Below, in pieces: positions 13,349 through 21,053 of a stretch of DNA of 21,909 bases (positions are counted from its first letter, which is position 1; every line of letters begins with the position of its first letter). Origin of the DNA: Prevotella sp. (lineage in GTDB: Bacteria; Bacteroidota; Bacteroidia; Bacteroidales; Bacteroidaceae); assembly GCA_017428805.1 (NCBI GenBank), contig JAFRQC010000141.1:1-21909 (forward strand), given 5' to 3'. The notes beneath the pieces are model-generated. The model saw only the letters and a list, made by a program, of their open reading frames with translations. It had not been told where the DNA came from and did not search any database. A program made the translations under genes and the position numbers.

Positions 13349-13808
13349 AGGGCTTCTTTGCCAGATGACCGTTATAATAGCGACGGTCGCCCGTCACTTC
13401 CTGTCCGATGAAATCGGGCTTTTCGAAGGGTTCGTCCTCTGACTGGAGCTCTACCTCTGCCATCACCAGTCCCTCGTTATCACCATAGAACTCATCCACC
13501 TCAAAGGTGTGGTTTCCGCTCTTCACGAGATAGCGGGTCTTGTCTATCAGACCCGGTTCGCAGAGTTTCATCAGTTCCTCTGCCTCTTCGAGGGTGATTT
13601 CCTTCTCAAACTCATAACGGCTGATGCCATCGACATTCGATGGACCCTTGATGGTTAGATATCCACGGTCGCCACGGATGCGTACCCTGACGGTACGACC
13701 GTGACCACTGCAGATATACCCTTGACAGATGCGGCTGCTACTATACGCCTGCCGCTTGTAGTCATCGTTCTTGACCAGGAACTTACGTTCTATCTCCAGT
13801 CCGCTCAT
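13320..13808 (-). CDS. CYTH-domain protein (probable tripolyphosphatase)
   Basis: 162 aa. The N-terminal ExExK motif, E5-I-E-R-K9, defines the CYTH superfamily (class IV adenylate cyclases, thiamine triphosphatases, inorganic triphosphatases). The tunnel-lining charged residues also appear: R41/R43 in 'VRVRIRG', K54, the 'RYEFEKEI' strand (64-71), 'KTRYLV' (90-95), 'FEVDEF' (102-107) and 'AEVEL' (117-121). The short single-domain form resembles bacterial tripolyphosphate/ATP hydrolases that need Mg2+ or Mn2+; the actual substrate is inferred from family. The ATG directly follows the stop codon of a 51-aa gene, with no bases between, so it is probably translated by reinitiation. The 3' end overlaps the VanZ-like gene by 29 bp. 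Confidence 0.9.
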   Translation of the reverse strand: MSGLEIERKFLVKNDDYKRQAYSSSRICQGYICSGHGRTVRVRIRGDRGYLTIKGPSNVDGISRYEFEKEITLEEAEELMKLCEPGLIDKTRYLVKSGNHTFEVDEFYGDNEGLVMAEVELQSEDEPFEKPDFIGQEVTGDRRYYNGHLAKKPFKLWGISHS

Positions 13809-13964
13809 TTACATGGAATAAACATAGTAGATAATCAAAGCGATAGCAAGAGTGACTAATACGCCAAAAATCCATTCCATCACTTTCTTACCACTGTCTT
13901 CCTGTTTCTTCTGATAGGCAACCTTCTTCTGTGTCGCCTTCGATGGTTTTGCAATTTGTGCCAT
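13809..13964 (-). CDS. 51-aa small membrane protein upstream of the CYTH gene
   Basis: Translated by eye from the minus strand: it begins MAQIAKPSKATQKKVAYQKK and ends with a hydrophobic helix (about 32-48, WIFGVLVTLAIALIIYYVY) and SM. The N-terminal half is lysine/glutamine-rich and soluble, so a single-pass, N-in topology is likely by the positive-inside rule. The stop codon TAA is immediately followed by the ATG of the CYTH gene (TAAATG), and the start is 34 nt after the prfB stop, so it is flanked tightly by genes on the same strand. That placement and the clean charged-then-hydrophobic layout support a real gene. The function is unknown. Confidence 0.75.
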   Translation of the reverse strand: MAQIAKPSKATQKKVAYQKKQEDSGKKVMEWIFGVLVTLAIALIIYYVYSM

Positions 13965-13998
13965 AACTAATTTTTTAATTTTATAATCTTATAATTCT

Positions 13999-15123
13999 TT
14001 AATTATCATCGTCGTTGACGGGGAATTCCATGAGGTAAGCCTTGATGAAGCCATCGATCTTGCCATTCATGACACTGTCGACATCACGGGTCTCGAAATT
14101 GGTACGATGGTCCTTGACACGCTTGTCATCGAAGACATACGAACGGATCTGGCTGCCCCACTCGATCTTCTTCTTCCCCGCCTCGATCTTTGCCTGCGCC
14201 TCCAGACGCTTCTTCATCGCACGGTCGTAGAGCTGAGACTTCAGCAGCGTCATCGCACGTTCCTTATTCTTCGGCTGGTCGCGCGTCTCCGTATTCTCAA
14301 TGAGAATCTCCTCTTCCTCACCCGTATCAGGATCGGTGTACCAATAGCGCAGACGGACACCCGACTCCACCTTGTTCACGTTCTGACCACCGGCACCACT
14401 CGAGCGGAACGTGTCCCACGACAGTTTGGCGGGATCGACATATACCTCGATGGTGTCATCAACTAACGGCGAAACGAACACCGAGGCAAAACTCGTCATG
14501 CGCTTGCCCTGGGCATTGAACGGACTGACACGCACCAGACGGTGTACACCGTTCTCTGACTTCAGATAGCCGTAGGCATACTCGCCGCCCTCTATCTGCA
14601 TCGTCACACTCTTGATACCAGCCTCATCACCGTCGAGCAGGTTCGAGATGGTCACCTTATAGCCGTGAGCCTCCGCCCAGCGCATATACATGCGCATCAG
14701 CATCGAGGCCCAGTCCTGTGCCTCCGTGCCACCGGCACCCGAATTGATCTTCATCACCGCCTCCATCGGGTCCTCCTTCTGGCGGAGCATATTCTTCAGT
14801 TCCAGGTCCTCGATGGCCTTGACGGCCTTGGCGTAAGTCTCATCGACCTCCTCCTCCGTCACCATCTCGTCCTTATAGAAGTCGAAGGCCAGCTGCAACT
14901 CGTCAGCCAACGTGCGTACCTCTTTATAATCATCAATCCAGCGCTTGATGCCCTTCACCTTCTTCATCTGTTCTTCAGCCCTGACACGGTCCTCCCAGAA
15001 GTCAGGTGCCTGAGTACGAAGATCCTCCTCCTCGTACTCCATCTGTTTCTTGTCAATCTCTAAATAACGGTGCAGTGCATCCGCCCGTTCTAGCACATCT
15101 TTTAGTTGGTCTTGCGTAATCAT
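13999..15123 (-). CDS. prfB: Peptide chain release factor 2 (RF2)
   Basis: 374 aa from the ATG at 15123. RF2 recognises UAA and UGA stop codons and releases the peptide. Both key motifs are present: the stop-codon-reading SPF in 'VRVSPFNAQGKR' and the catalytic GGQ in 'SSGAGGQNVNKVES'. 'SGAGGTEAQDWASML' and 'WGSQIRSYVFDD' are also diagnostic. The reading frame is continuous: at the place where many prfB genes carry CTT-TGA-C and a +1 frameshift, this gene reads YLEID with no UGA. Twenty more codons could be read upstream (to 15183), but they run through the apparent promoter and are unlike RF2. It heads a unit with the 51-aa protein and CYTH genes. Confidence 0.95.
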   Translation of the reverse strand: MITQDQLKDVLERADALHRYLEIDKKQMEYEEEDLRTQAPDFWEDRVRAEEQMKKVKGIKRWIDDYKEVRTLADELQLAFDFYKDEMVTEEEVDETYAKAVKAIEDLELKNMLRQKEDPMEAVMKINSGAGGTEAQDWASMLMRMYMRWAEAHGYKVTISNLLDGDEAGIKSVTMQIEGGEYAYGYLKSENGVHRLVRVSPFNAQGKRMTSFASVFVSPLVDDTIEVYVDPAKLSWDTFRSSGAGGQNVNKVESGVRLRYWYTDPDTGEEEEILIENTETRDQPKNKERAMTLLKSQLYDRAMKKRLEAQAKIEAGKKKIEWGSQIRSYVFDDKRVKDHRTNFETRDVDSVMNGKIDGFIKAYLMEFPVNDDDN

Positions 15124-15128
15124 GGGTG

Positions 15129-15163
15129 CAAAGGTACTACTTTTTTTAGACATAAGAACAAAA
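15129..15163 (-). promoter_or_regulatory. prfB promoter abutting the start codon
   Basis: On the minus strand TACCTTTG (15136-15129) is a good -7 box, with TTTTG (15163-15159) 22 nt upstream. Only five bases separate the box from the ATG at 15123, so transcription should begin at or next to the start codon, giving a leaderless or nearly leaderless mRNA. Confidence 0.5.
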
Positions 15164-15344
15164 GAAACAAAAAATAATATCATTTATTCATTTGATTTCT
15201 CATCGCCACCATCGTTGACGGCGGGGAGGATGTGGAAAATGCGTTAATTGATGTTGAAAATGCGTTAACTTGCGGAAGGGGAGTTGCAGAATATACAAAA
15301 ATTGTTGCAAAATAAGCAAAAAGTGAAATTTGAGGCTTTTAAAA

Positions 15345-15376
15345 TTTGGCGGTTTGGATAAATTTGCTTATCTTTG
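15345..15376 (+). promoter_or_regulatory. Promoter of the rightward unit starting at 15422
   Basis: TTTG (15345-15348), an exact 20-nt spacer and TATCTTTG (15369-15376) make one of the best consensus promoters in the window. The leader to the ATG at 15422 is about 40 nt. Confidence 0.75.
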
Positions 15377-15421
15377 CAAAATGTAAAGCTATAAAATAAT
15401 TATTTATAACCGTAAAAATAT

Positions 15422-15985
15422 ATGCAAACAAGATTCGGCAAGAAAGCCAAAGTATTCGACATCGGTATTACCGCCGTTGCAGCTCTGCTCTCGGTGGGCG
15501 TCACGCTCTTTGGCGTTTTTCATTTCGGCCTGAGCAAGTCATGGCCAGAGCTAATTCTCAATTTGTTCTACATTGCCTGTCTGGTGATGATATGGATGTA
15601 CTTCTTCAACTCCCCACACCTCACCACTCTGCAGTTCAACTATTGGACGTCGCTATGTGTGGGCATAACGATCCTGTTGCGCGACATCCTCTTTGCGCCA
15701 CCATTGGCCAATTATCCGCTCCACCTGGCGTGCTTCACGCTGTCGGTGCTGCTGCTCTGTACGCTCACATTCTTCTATGCCCGCAAGGACTGGAAAAGCT
15801 ACTCAAAGAGCAACCTGTGGACTATCTGCATCATCGATATTATCATAGCCACACTCTACCAAATCGACATCATGTGGTTTGAGCCTGCCGACGAAGAAAC
15901 CAACTATATGCTGACGGAGATATGGATACGCCCCACCATCTCTTATGGCATGGTGGCTTGTTTCGTAACGGAAGTAGAGGATTAA
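15422..15985 (+). CDS. Unrecognised multi-pass membrane protein
   Basis: 187 aa, family not recognised. Five or six membrane helices are evident: about 12-35, 42-62, 72-90, 96-117, 130-147 and a weaker one near 168-182. The short N-terminus is basic (RFGKKAK). No motif for transport, catalysis or signalling is visible. It has its own strong promoter and is followed after 7 bp by the MATE remnant, with which it was presumably cotranscribed. Confidence 0.7.
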   Translation: MQTRFGKKAKVFDIGITAVAALLSVGVTLFGVFHFGLSKSWPELILNLFYIACLVMIWMYFFNSPHLTTLQFNYWTSLCVGITILLRDILFAPPLANYPLHLACFTLSVLLLCTLTFFYARKDWKSYSKSNLWTICIIDIIIATLYQIDIMWFEPADEETNYMLTEIWIRPTISYGMVACFVTEVED

Positions 15986-15992
15986 CAACGGA

Positions 15993-16423
15993 ATGACTAA
16001 AAAGATCAAAGACAAGGAAAGAGACAGCATAGACTTCGGAAAGACGAGGATTGAACCGCTGTTTTACAGCATTTTCTATCCTACGTTGTTGTCAATGGTG
16101 TTTGCATCCCTCTTTACTGTTGCAGACGGTATATTCGTCGGACAGGGAGTGGGAAGCAATGCGCTGGCAGCCATCAATATTGTCTCGCCGTTGTTTTTGA
16201 TCACGACGGGCCTTGCGCTGATGTTCGGTGTGGGCGTATCAGTTGTGGCAAGCATCCATCTGTCACAGAACAACAACAAGGCCGCCAATATCAATATCAC
16301 CCAAGCCTTCGACGTGGCTACGCTGCTGATTATCCACAAGGCATGTGGCTCGCCGTTCCAGTTGCAGAATGCATGACGCTGGGTGTGATACTATTGACAA
16401 ATAAGGGTATTATTAGTCGTTAA
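15993..16423 (+). pseudogene. MATE-family efflux transporter remnant (internal deletion plus frameshift)
   Basis: The first frame (15993-16376, 127 codons) begins as a normal MATE transporter: 'FYPTLLSMVFASLFTVADGI' and 'GVGVSVVASIHLSQ' are the opening helices, with homology to about residue 115 ('TQAFDVATLLII'). It then changes to unrelated sequence and stops. The next frame over the same DNA, from about 16330 to the TAA at 16421-16423, reads QGMWLAVPVAECMTLGVILL and ends NKGIISR, which looks like the last helix of a MATE protein (compare 'GIWLAMPVAE'). So the middle of the gene, about 300 codons in a typical 440-460-aa member, has been deleted and the ends joined out of frame near 16330-16345. 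It cannot make a working pump. Confidence 0.8.
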
Positions 16424-16441
16424 TTAAAATATATTATAATT

Positions 16442-17794
16442 ATGGTACAAGATTTATACATTTTGATGATTACAGCAGCTGTAGTCAGTATTCTGTTTAA
16501 GTTGTTAAAGCAGCCAGTGGTGCTGGGTTATATCGTGGCTGGTGTGCTGGTAGGTCCTAATCTGTTTGGCGAGACCCTTGTGAATGGAGACAATGTGAAG
16601 GCATGGGGCGACATCGGTGTACTGTTTGTATTGTTCTGCATCGGTCTGGAGTTCCGCCTGAAGAATCTCATCAGCAGCGGCAAGGTGGCAGCCGTAGGCG
16701 CATTGACAATCATCGTGGGCATGATGCTCTTAGGCTACCTCGTGGGATGGGATGCCAATTTTGACATGGTCAACTCTCTGTTTCTGGCGGGCATGCTCTG
16801 TATGTCGAGCACCACTATCGTGATGAAGGCTATCGACGAGGCAGGCATGAGCAAGGAGCGTTTCGTCAAGGGAGCGACCAGCATCCTCATCGTGGAGGAT
16901 GTGGTGGCTGTGGTTCTGATGGTATTGCTCTCCAGTATAGCCATCCGCCATCGGTTCGAGGGTGCCGAGTTGGCCGGCAAGGTCGTCGATCTGGCCATTA
17001 CGCTCGCGGCATGGTTCATCTGCGGAATACTGATTATACCGACCCTGATACGCAAAGTGAAAAAACATTTGAACGACGAGACGCTTATCATCCTCGCTTT
17101 GGGTCTGTGCCTGGGTATGGTGCTGACGGCAGAGGAAGCAGGGTTCAGCAGTGCACTCGGTGCTTTCGTGATGGGATCTATCCTTGCCGAGACAGTGGAG
17201 TCGCATCGTATCGAAAAGCTGATGACACCGCTGAAGAATGTCTTTGCAGCTATCTTCTTCATCTCTGTGGGTATGATGATTGATCCGGCTTCATTGGCGG
17301 AATACTGGGTGAGCATCGTCTATGTCAGCCTGGTCATTATCATCGGAATGATTCTCTTTGCTACCTTGGGTTGCTGGTGGGGCGGTCAGACGATGCGCGA
17401 CTCCATGCTGACCAGTTTCTCGTTTGTGCAGATTGGCGAGTTCTCATTCATCATCGCTGGACTGGGTACAAGCCTGGGGGTTCTCAATCCCATCATCTAC
17501 CCCATCATCGTGGCAGCCAGTGTGGTGACCACCTTCCTCACACCTTATATTATGAAGGCTGCTGTGCCATGCTACACGTTCCTATATAATCACGCTTCAG
17601 AGAGCATGCGTGCTAAGATCGACCAACGCGAGCAGCAAGTGGCAGAAGCAGAGGCGGATAAACCATCCGGCAACAAGAGTTCATTAGCAAACAAGGCGCG
17701 CCATGCAGTCAAGCATACCTTCTTCTTGAAGCATCTTGTCAATCTGTTTATCAAGAACATGAGTGCTCATGATGAAGAACAACCTGCTTCTTAA
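16442..17794 (+). CDS. CPA2-family cation:proton antiporter (KefB-like)
   Basis: 450 aa, with about 11-13 membrane helices up to residue 385. Typical elements are 'LKQPVVLGYIVAGVLVGPNLFG' at the N-terminus (22-43), 'GVLFVLFCIGLEF' (59-71), the crossover helix 'MSSTTIVMK' (121-129) and the ion-binding E152-D153 pair in 'ILIVEDVVAVVL'. Later 'GFSSALGAFVMGSILAET' and 'FSFVQIGEFSFIIAGLG' are also characteristic. There is no TrkA-N nucleotide-binding domain; the C-terminus is a charged tail of about 65 residues. Some Bacteroidetes relatives are longer, so a shortened C-terminus is possible but not demonstrable. The family exchanges Na+ or K+ for protons. No clear promoter is seen directly upstream. 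The regulator gene starts 5 bp after its stop codon. Confidence 0.9.
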   Translation: MVQDLYILMITAAVVSILFKLLKQPVVLGYIVAGVLVGPNLFGETLVNGDNVKAWGDIGVLFVLFCIGLEFRLKNLISSGKVAAVGALTIIVGMMLLGYLVGWDANFDMVNSLFLAGMLCMSSTTIVMKAIDEAGMSKERFVKGATSILIVEDVVAVVLMVLLSSIAIRHRFEGAELAGKVVDLAITLAAWFICGILIIPTLIRKVKKHLNDETLIILALGLCLGMVLTAEEAGFSSALGAFVMGSILAETVESHRIEKLMTPLKNVFAAIFFISVGMMIDPASLAEYWVSIVYVSLVIIIGMILFATLGCWWGGQTMRDSMLTSFSFVQIGEFSFIIAGLGTSLGVLNPIIYPIIVAASVVTTFLTPYIMKAAVPCYTFLYNHASESMRAKIDQREQQVAEAEADKPSGNKSSLANKARHAVKHTFFLKHLVNLFIKNMSAHDEEQPAS

Positions 17795-17799
17795 CGATT

Positions 17800-18723
17800 A
17801 TGTATAAACTGCCAGGACAAGAAGAGCTTCTATTTTATATGTTATATACAACAGCGGCTGTGCTGTCTCTGATAGCAAGTTGTTATCTGTTGTTCCGGAG
17901 GGCTAACGCCATTGCCCCTGACATTACTTCGCCGGTACGTTTGCGCCGGTGGACGGCAGTCTTCTTCGCAGCCTTGACTTTGAGCCACCTGTGGTATTTG
18001 CCTTCTGTTTTTCTCTCATCAGTCGATGATATTCTGCTATGCAATTCTATAGGTGCGTTGCTCGACTGTATGATTGTTTATCCTTTGATGATAGTCGTAT
18101 TGCTCTGTATGCTGCAAGACCGCAGGCGACCACTGTGGCCTGTAGCTGTGATGGTGTCACCACTCGTTGTTGGCATAGCGGTGTGCATTGCCAACCAGAA
18201 CGATACCCTTCTGCCAATGTTACGTATCTATATTCTGCTGTTGGGCATCGGCTTAATAATATATATGGTTCGCGAGGTCAGACGTTATGGACACTGGTTG
18301 CGTGATAACTATGCCGACTTGGAGCACAAGGAGGTGTGGAAGAGTTTCTTAGTACTGGCCATCATAATGTTGGTGCTCGGCATTTACGCAAGTGGTGTCG
18401 GGGGAATGGCTTACGAATACGCCGTTCAGACGCTTGCCATTGTCCTTGTCTGCTATCTCCTGTGGCGAGTAGAGACGTTAAGCGACCTGAGCATTCCCCT
18501 GTCGCAGGACTTGTCTGTCGCAGAGCCAGCCATAACAGAGGCAGAAGATGTGGAAGATAATAGCCTTTCACAGACCAACCGCGTAAATATAGGAACATTG
18601 CTCCAACAGCATTGCATAGACACGCAACTTTATTTACAGCATGATCTGAACATTTCCCAGCTTGCCAAAACGATTGGTGTCAACCGTTTATATCTCACCA
18701 AGTATTTAGTGAAAAATAATTAA
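17800..18723 (+). CDS. Truncated membrane-anchored AraC-type regulator (copy 1)
   Basis: 307 aa. It is a paralogue of the gene at 19950, sharing the start MYKLPGQEELL and long identical runs such as 'GLIIYMVREVRRYG' and 'WLRDNYADLEHKEVW'. Seven membrane helices occupy about 1-222, then a linker and the beginning of an AraC/XylS DNA-binding domain. The first HTH is present ('ISQLAKTIGVNRLYLTKYL', about 284-302), but the protein ends at VKNN; compared with copy 2 about 65 residues, including the second HTH, are missing. DNA similarity ends near 18707. It is therefore probably unable to bind DNA in the usual way, though the sensor part is intact and might still dimerise with copy 2 (inference). 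It starts 5 bp after the antiporter gene. Confidence 0.8.
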   Translation: MYKLPGQEELLFYMLYTTAAVLSLIASCYLLFRRANAIAPDITSPVRLRRWTAVFFAALTLSHLWYLPSVFLSSVDDILLCNSIGALLDCMIVYPLMIVVLLCMLQDRRRPLWPVAVMVSPLVVGIAVCIANQNDTLLPMLRIYILLLGIGLIIYMVREVRRYGHWLRDNYADLEHKEVWKSFLVLAIIMLVLGIYASGVGGMAYEYAVQTLAIVLVCYLLWRVETLSDLSIPLSQDLSVAEPAITEAEDVEDNSLSQTNRVNIGTLLQQHCIDTQLYLQHDLNISQLAKTIGVNRLYLTKYLVKNN

Positions 18724-18749
18724 ATAGTATGCTTCAGAGTGGGGGAATG

Positions 18750-18801
18750 TTGCAAAGTTCAGACGAATTATGTAATTTTGCATTATGTATTTTTACATAA
18801 T
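18750..18801 (+). promoter_or_regulatory. Promoter and operator-like repeats of the ATPase gene
   Basis: TTG (18750-18752), a 20-nt spacer and TAATTTTG (18773-18780) form a consensus promoter. ATTATGTA occurs at 18767-18774, overlapping the -7 box, and at 18782-18789; the second pairs with TACATAAT (18794-18801) to give a perfect 8-bp hairpin with a TTTT loop at the very start of the mRNA. This suggests a dimeric repressor site or an RNA structure. Confidence 0.6.
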
Positions 18802-18819
18802 CGTCTTAATTGCCAAGAA

Positions 18820-19947
18820 ATGAAGTTGTTAAGTAATCCCTTTGTGATAGGAAAGTATGTGGACAAAGACTATTTCTGCGATAGAGAGAAGGAATCAGAA
18901 ATGCTTGTCCACCACATTGTAAATGGACGTAATGTTGCCATCATGTCAGAGAGGCGTCTGGGCAAGACAGGCTTGATAGAGCATGTGTTTACCAATGGAC
19001 TGCCTGATGGCTACGAGCCTTTCCTGATAGATATTTACACTTGTAGGAATCTGCGCGAGATGGTCTATCTGCTGGCCAGCGAAGTGTTTAAGAAGATAGC
19101 CAGAAAGCAGTCTATGACAGAGCGATTGTTGCGGACGGTGCGTTCACTGAAAACAACAATCTCTTACGATGCCGTGACAGGATTTCCGGAGGTTGGCTTT
19201 GGTCTTGGTGAGATACAGCAGCCCGAAGTGACACTCGACGAGATTCTCGGCTATCTCGAGTCTTCCGATGCGGTGTGCATTGTGGCAATCGATGAGTTCC
19301 AGAAAGTAGCAAGTTTTGAGGATGAGAACGTTGAGGCACTCTTGCGAACAAAGATTCAGCACTTGAAAAAGACCCAGTTCGTCTTTGCCGGCAGTGAGCG
19401 CCATCTGTTAGAAGGCATCTTTAATGATCCTGCTCGTCCTTTTTACAACAGTGTCGTGTTTATGCAACTGCTACCTATTGAAGAAGGTGTGTATGTCAAG
19501 TTCTGCCAAGAGTTGTTCCTTAAATATGGCAAAAGTGTTTCCCCAGCATTGGTGGAGCGACTCTATAAATGCTTTCAAGGCATTACCTGGTATCTGCAGC
19601 TCTCGATGAACGAGGCTTTCACGATGGCCGAGCGTGGTGGCAGCGTTGATGAAGAGGCTTACGGGCAAATCCTGAATCACCTGGTTGACTCCAAACGCTT
19701 CACATTTGAAGACCGTTATGCCTCACTTACTGAAAAACAGAAGACTGTATTGATGGCTATTGCCTCGGAATTTCCGAGTCAGGTGACACTTACCAGTCAG
19801 GACTTTATGACAAGGTATAATTTGAAGACGGCAAGCAGCGTTCAGACTGCAGTCAAGGGGTTGGTAGAAAAAGGCATCCTCAGTGACAATCATGGTATCA
19901 GACGCCCTACAGACTTGCTATTCATGCTTTGGCTGAAAGATTTCTGA
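18820..19947 (+). CDS. P-loop ATPase of the archaeal-type ATPase_2/AAA family
   Basis: 375 aa from the ATG at 18820; 27 upstream in-frame codons cover the promoter and hairpin and are rejected. 'NPFVIGKYVDKDYFCDREKE' (6-25) is the usual opening of this Bacteroidetes ATPase group. Walker A is S43-ERRLGKT50 (serine replaces the first glycine, as is common in this group). Walker B is CIVAIDEF (153-160) with D158/E159, and a sensor-like FVFAGSERH lies at 187-195. The C-terminus (about 300-365) looks like a winged helix ('LTEKQKTVLMAIA...VQTAVKGLVEKGIL'). Such proteins are related to the archaeal ATPase/NACHT-like STAND enzymes; their function in Bacteroidetes is not established. The gene sits exactly between two copies of a membrane AraC regulator and ends 2 bp before the second. 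Confidence 0.88.
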   Translation: MKLLSNPFVIGKYVDKDYFCDREKESEMLVHHIVNGRNVAIMSERRLGKTGLIEHVFTNGLPDGYEPFLIDIYTCRNLREMVYLLASEVFKKIARKQSMTERLLRTVRSLKTTISYDAVTGFPEVGFGLGEIQQPEVTLDEILGYLESSDAVCIVAIDEFQKVASFEDENVEALLRTKIQHLKKTQFVFAGSERHLLEGIFNDPARPFYNSVVFMQLLPIEEGVYVKFCQELFLKYGKSVSPALVERLYKCFQGITWYLQLSMNEAFTMAERGGSVDEEAYGQILNHLVDSKRFTFEDRYASLTEKQKTVLMAIASEFPSQVTLTSQDFMTRYNLKTASSVQTAVKGLVEKGILSDNHGIRRPTDLLFMLWLKDF

Positions 19948-19949
19948 AT

Positions 19950-21035
19950 ATGTATAAACTGCCAGGACAAGAAGAGCTCCTATATTATATGCTCTATGCA
20001 GGAGCGGCCTTGTTATCTATGATAGCAAGTATTTATCTTCTGCTCCGTCGGGGTAATGCCTTTGCCTCAGACATTACGCCGCCATTGCGACTGCGCCGGT
20101 GGACGGCAGCCCTCTTTGCTTCCATGACTTTGAGCCACGTGGCGTATCTGCCGGGCGTTTTTCTCACCTCAGACGATGATATTTTGCTGTGCAATCTTAT
20201 AGGCACATTGCTCGACTGCATGATTGTTTGTCCTTTGGTGATTGTATTATTGCTCTCTATGCTGCAAGACCGCAGGCGACCGTTGTGGCCTATTGCCGTG
20301 ATGTTTGCACCAATCGCTGTAGGAAATGCATTCAACTTTATCACCCGTAGTTATGCTTTTCTGCCGATAGCATATATCTATTTCCTGCTGATGTGCATGG
20401 GCTTAATAATATATATGGTACGCGAGGTCAGACGGTACGGACGGTGGTTGCGCGACAACTATGCCGACCTGGAACACAAGGAGGTGTGGCAGAGCTTCTT
20501 GATACAGACCGTCATCCTGCTGACGTTAGGCTTTTATGTGTTTGGTCTCGGGTGGCCGGCTTATGAATACGTCGTTCAGGCATGTGATATTTTCCTTGTA
20601 TGCTATCTCCTGTGGCGGGTAGAGACATTGAGTGACCTGAGCATCTCCGAGCCTCTGCCCTCTCCTGTCGAGGAGGAAACCATCACCACACAAGCCACTT
20701 ACGAATACATTGCTCCCTTACTGCAGCAGTATTGCATAGACACGCACCTCTACCTACAGCACGACCTGACTCTTTTACAGCTTGCTAAAACTATTGGAAC
20801 CAACCGTTTCTATCTCAGCCAGTATTTTTCCAATCAGGGCACGACTTACAATGCCTATATCAACGATTTGCGCGTCAACTACTTCATCATCCTCTATCGC
20901 GAGGCCGTTGATGCCCGTCGCTCTTTCACCGCCCAACAGTTGGCTAAGGAGAGCGGCTTCCGTAATTATAACACCTTTAACAATGCCTTCAAGCGCAAAA
21001 TGGATCTGTCTGTGACTGCCTGGATGAAACAATAA
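19950..21035 (+). CDS. Membrane-anchored AraC-type regulator, intact (copy 2)
   Basis: 361 aa. An in-frame ATG at 19929 would overlap the ATPase gene by 19 bp; the start at 19950 matches copy 1 exactly. Seven membrane helices (about 11-33, 52-72, 78-105, 113-131, 137-157, 182-200, 207-223) form a 7TM sensor-like part. A short acidic linker follows, then a complete AraC/XylS domain with two HTH motifs: 'LLQLAKTIGTNRFYLSQYF' (275-293) and 'TAQQLAKESGFRNYNTFNNAFKRK' region (327-350). These 7TM-AraC proteins are typical of Bacteroidales and are presumed to sense something at the membrane and bind DNA nearby. Candidate targets are the genes around it, including the lipoprotein gene downstream. A terminator hairpin follows. 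Confidence 0.88.
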   Translation: MYKLPGQEELLYYMLYAGAALLSMIASIYLLLRRGNAFASDITPPLRLRRWTAALFASMTLSHVAYLPGVFLTSDDDILLCNLIGTLLDCMIVCPLVIVLLLSMLQDRRRPLWPIAVMFAPIAVGNAFNFITRSYAFLPIAYIYFLLMCMGLIIYMVREVRRYGRWLRDNYADLEHKEVWQSFLIQTVILLTLGFYVFGLGWPAYEYVVQACDIFLVCYLLWRVETLSDLSISEPLPSPVEEETITTQATYEYIAPLLQQYCIDTHLYLQHDLTLLQLAKTIGTNRFYLSQYFSNQGTTYNAYINDLRVNYFIILYREAVDARRSFTAQQLAKESGFRNYNTFNNAFKRKMDLSVTAWMKQ

Positions 21036-21053
21036 ACAACAGTCCCAGTTTAA

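Larger units (their letters stand above)
15124..15421. other. Intergenic region between prfB and the 187-aa membrane gene
   Basis: No gene is seen. It contains the prfB promoter on the left, an imperfect 21-bp tandem pair (15231-15251 and 15252-15272, sharing GAAAATGCGTTAA), an A-rich stretch, and the promoter for the rightward gene at 15345-15376. Confidence 0.6.

Noticed and set aside
15124..15183. Twenty extra N-terminal residues for RF2
   Set aside because: They overlap the -7 and -33 boxes and are hydrophobic residues unlike any RF2; the ATG at 15123 gives a normal length.
16394..16417. Sigma-70-like TTGACA with an AT-rich partner upstream of the antiporter
   Set aside because: Bacteroidetes vegetative promoters do not use this consensus, and the sequence is the C-terminal coding remnant of the MATE gene.
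16730..17316. Minus-strand frames of 158 and 193 aa opposite the antiporter
   Set aside because: They are antisense shadows of a clear CPA2 gene; they resemble no family.
18739..18819. Extension of the ATPase by 27 residues
   Set aside because: The codons cover the promoter and the hairpin; the family-like opening begins at the ATG at 18820.
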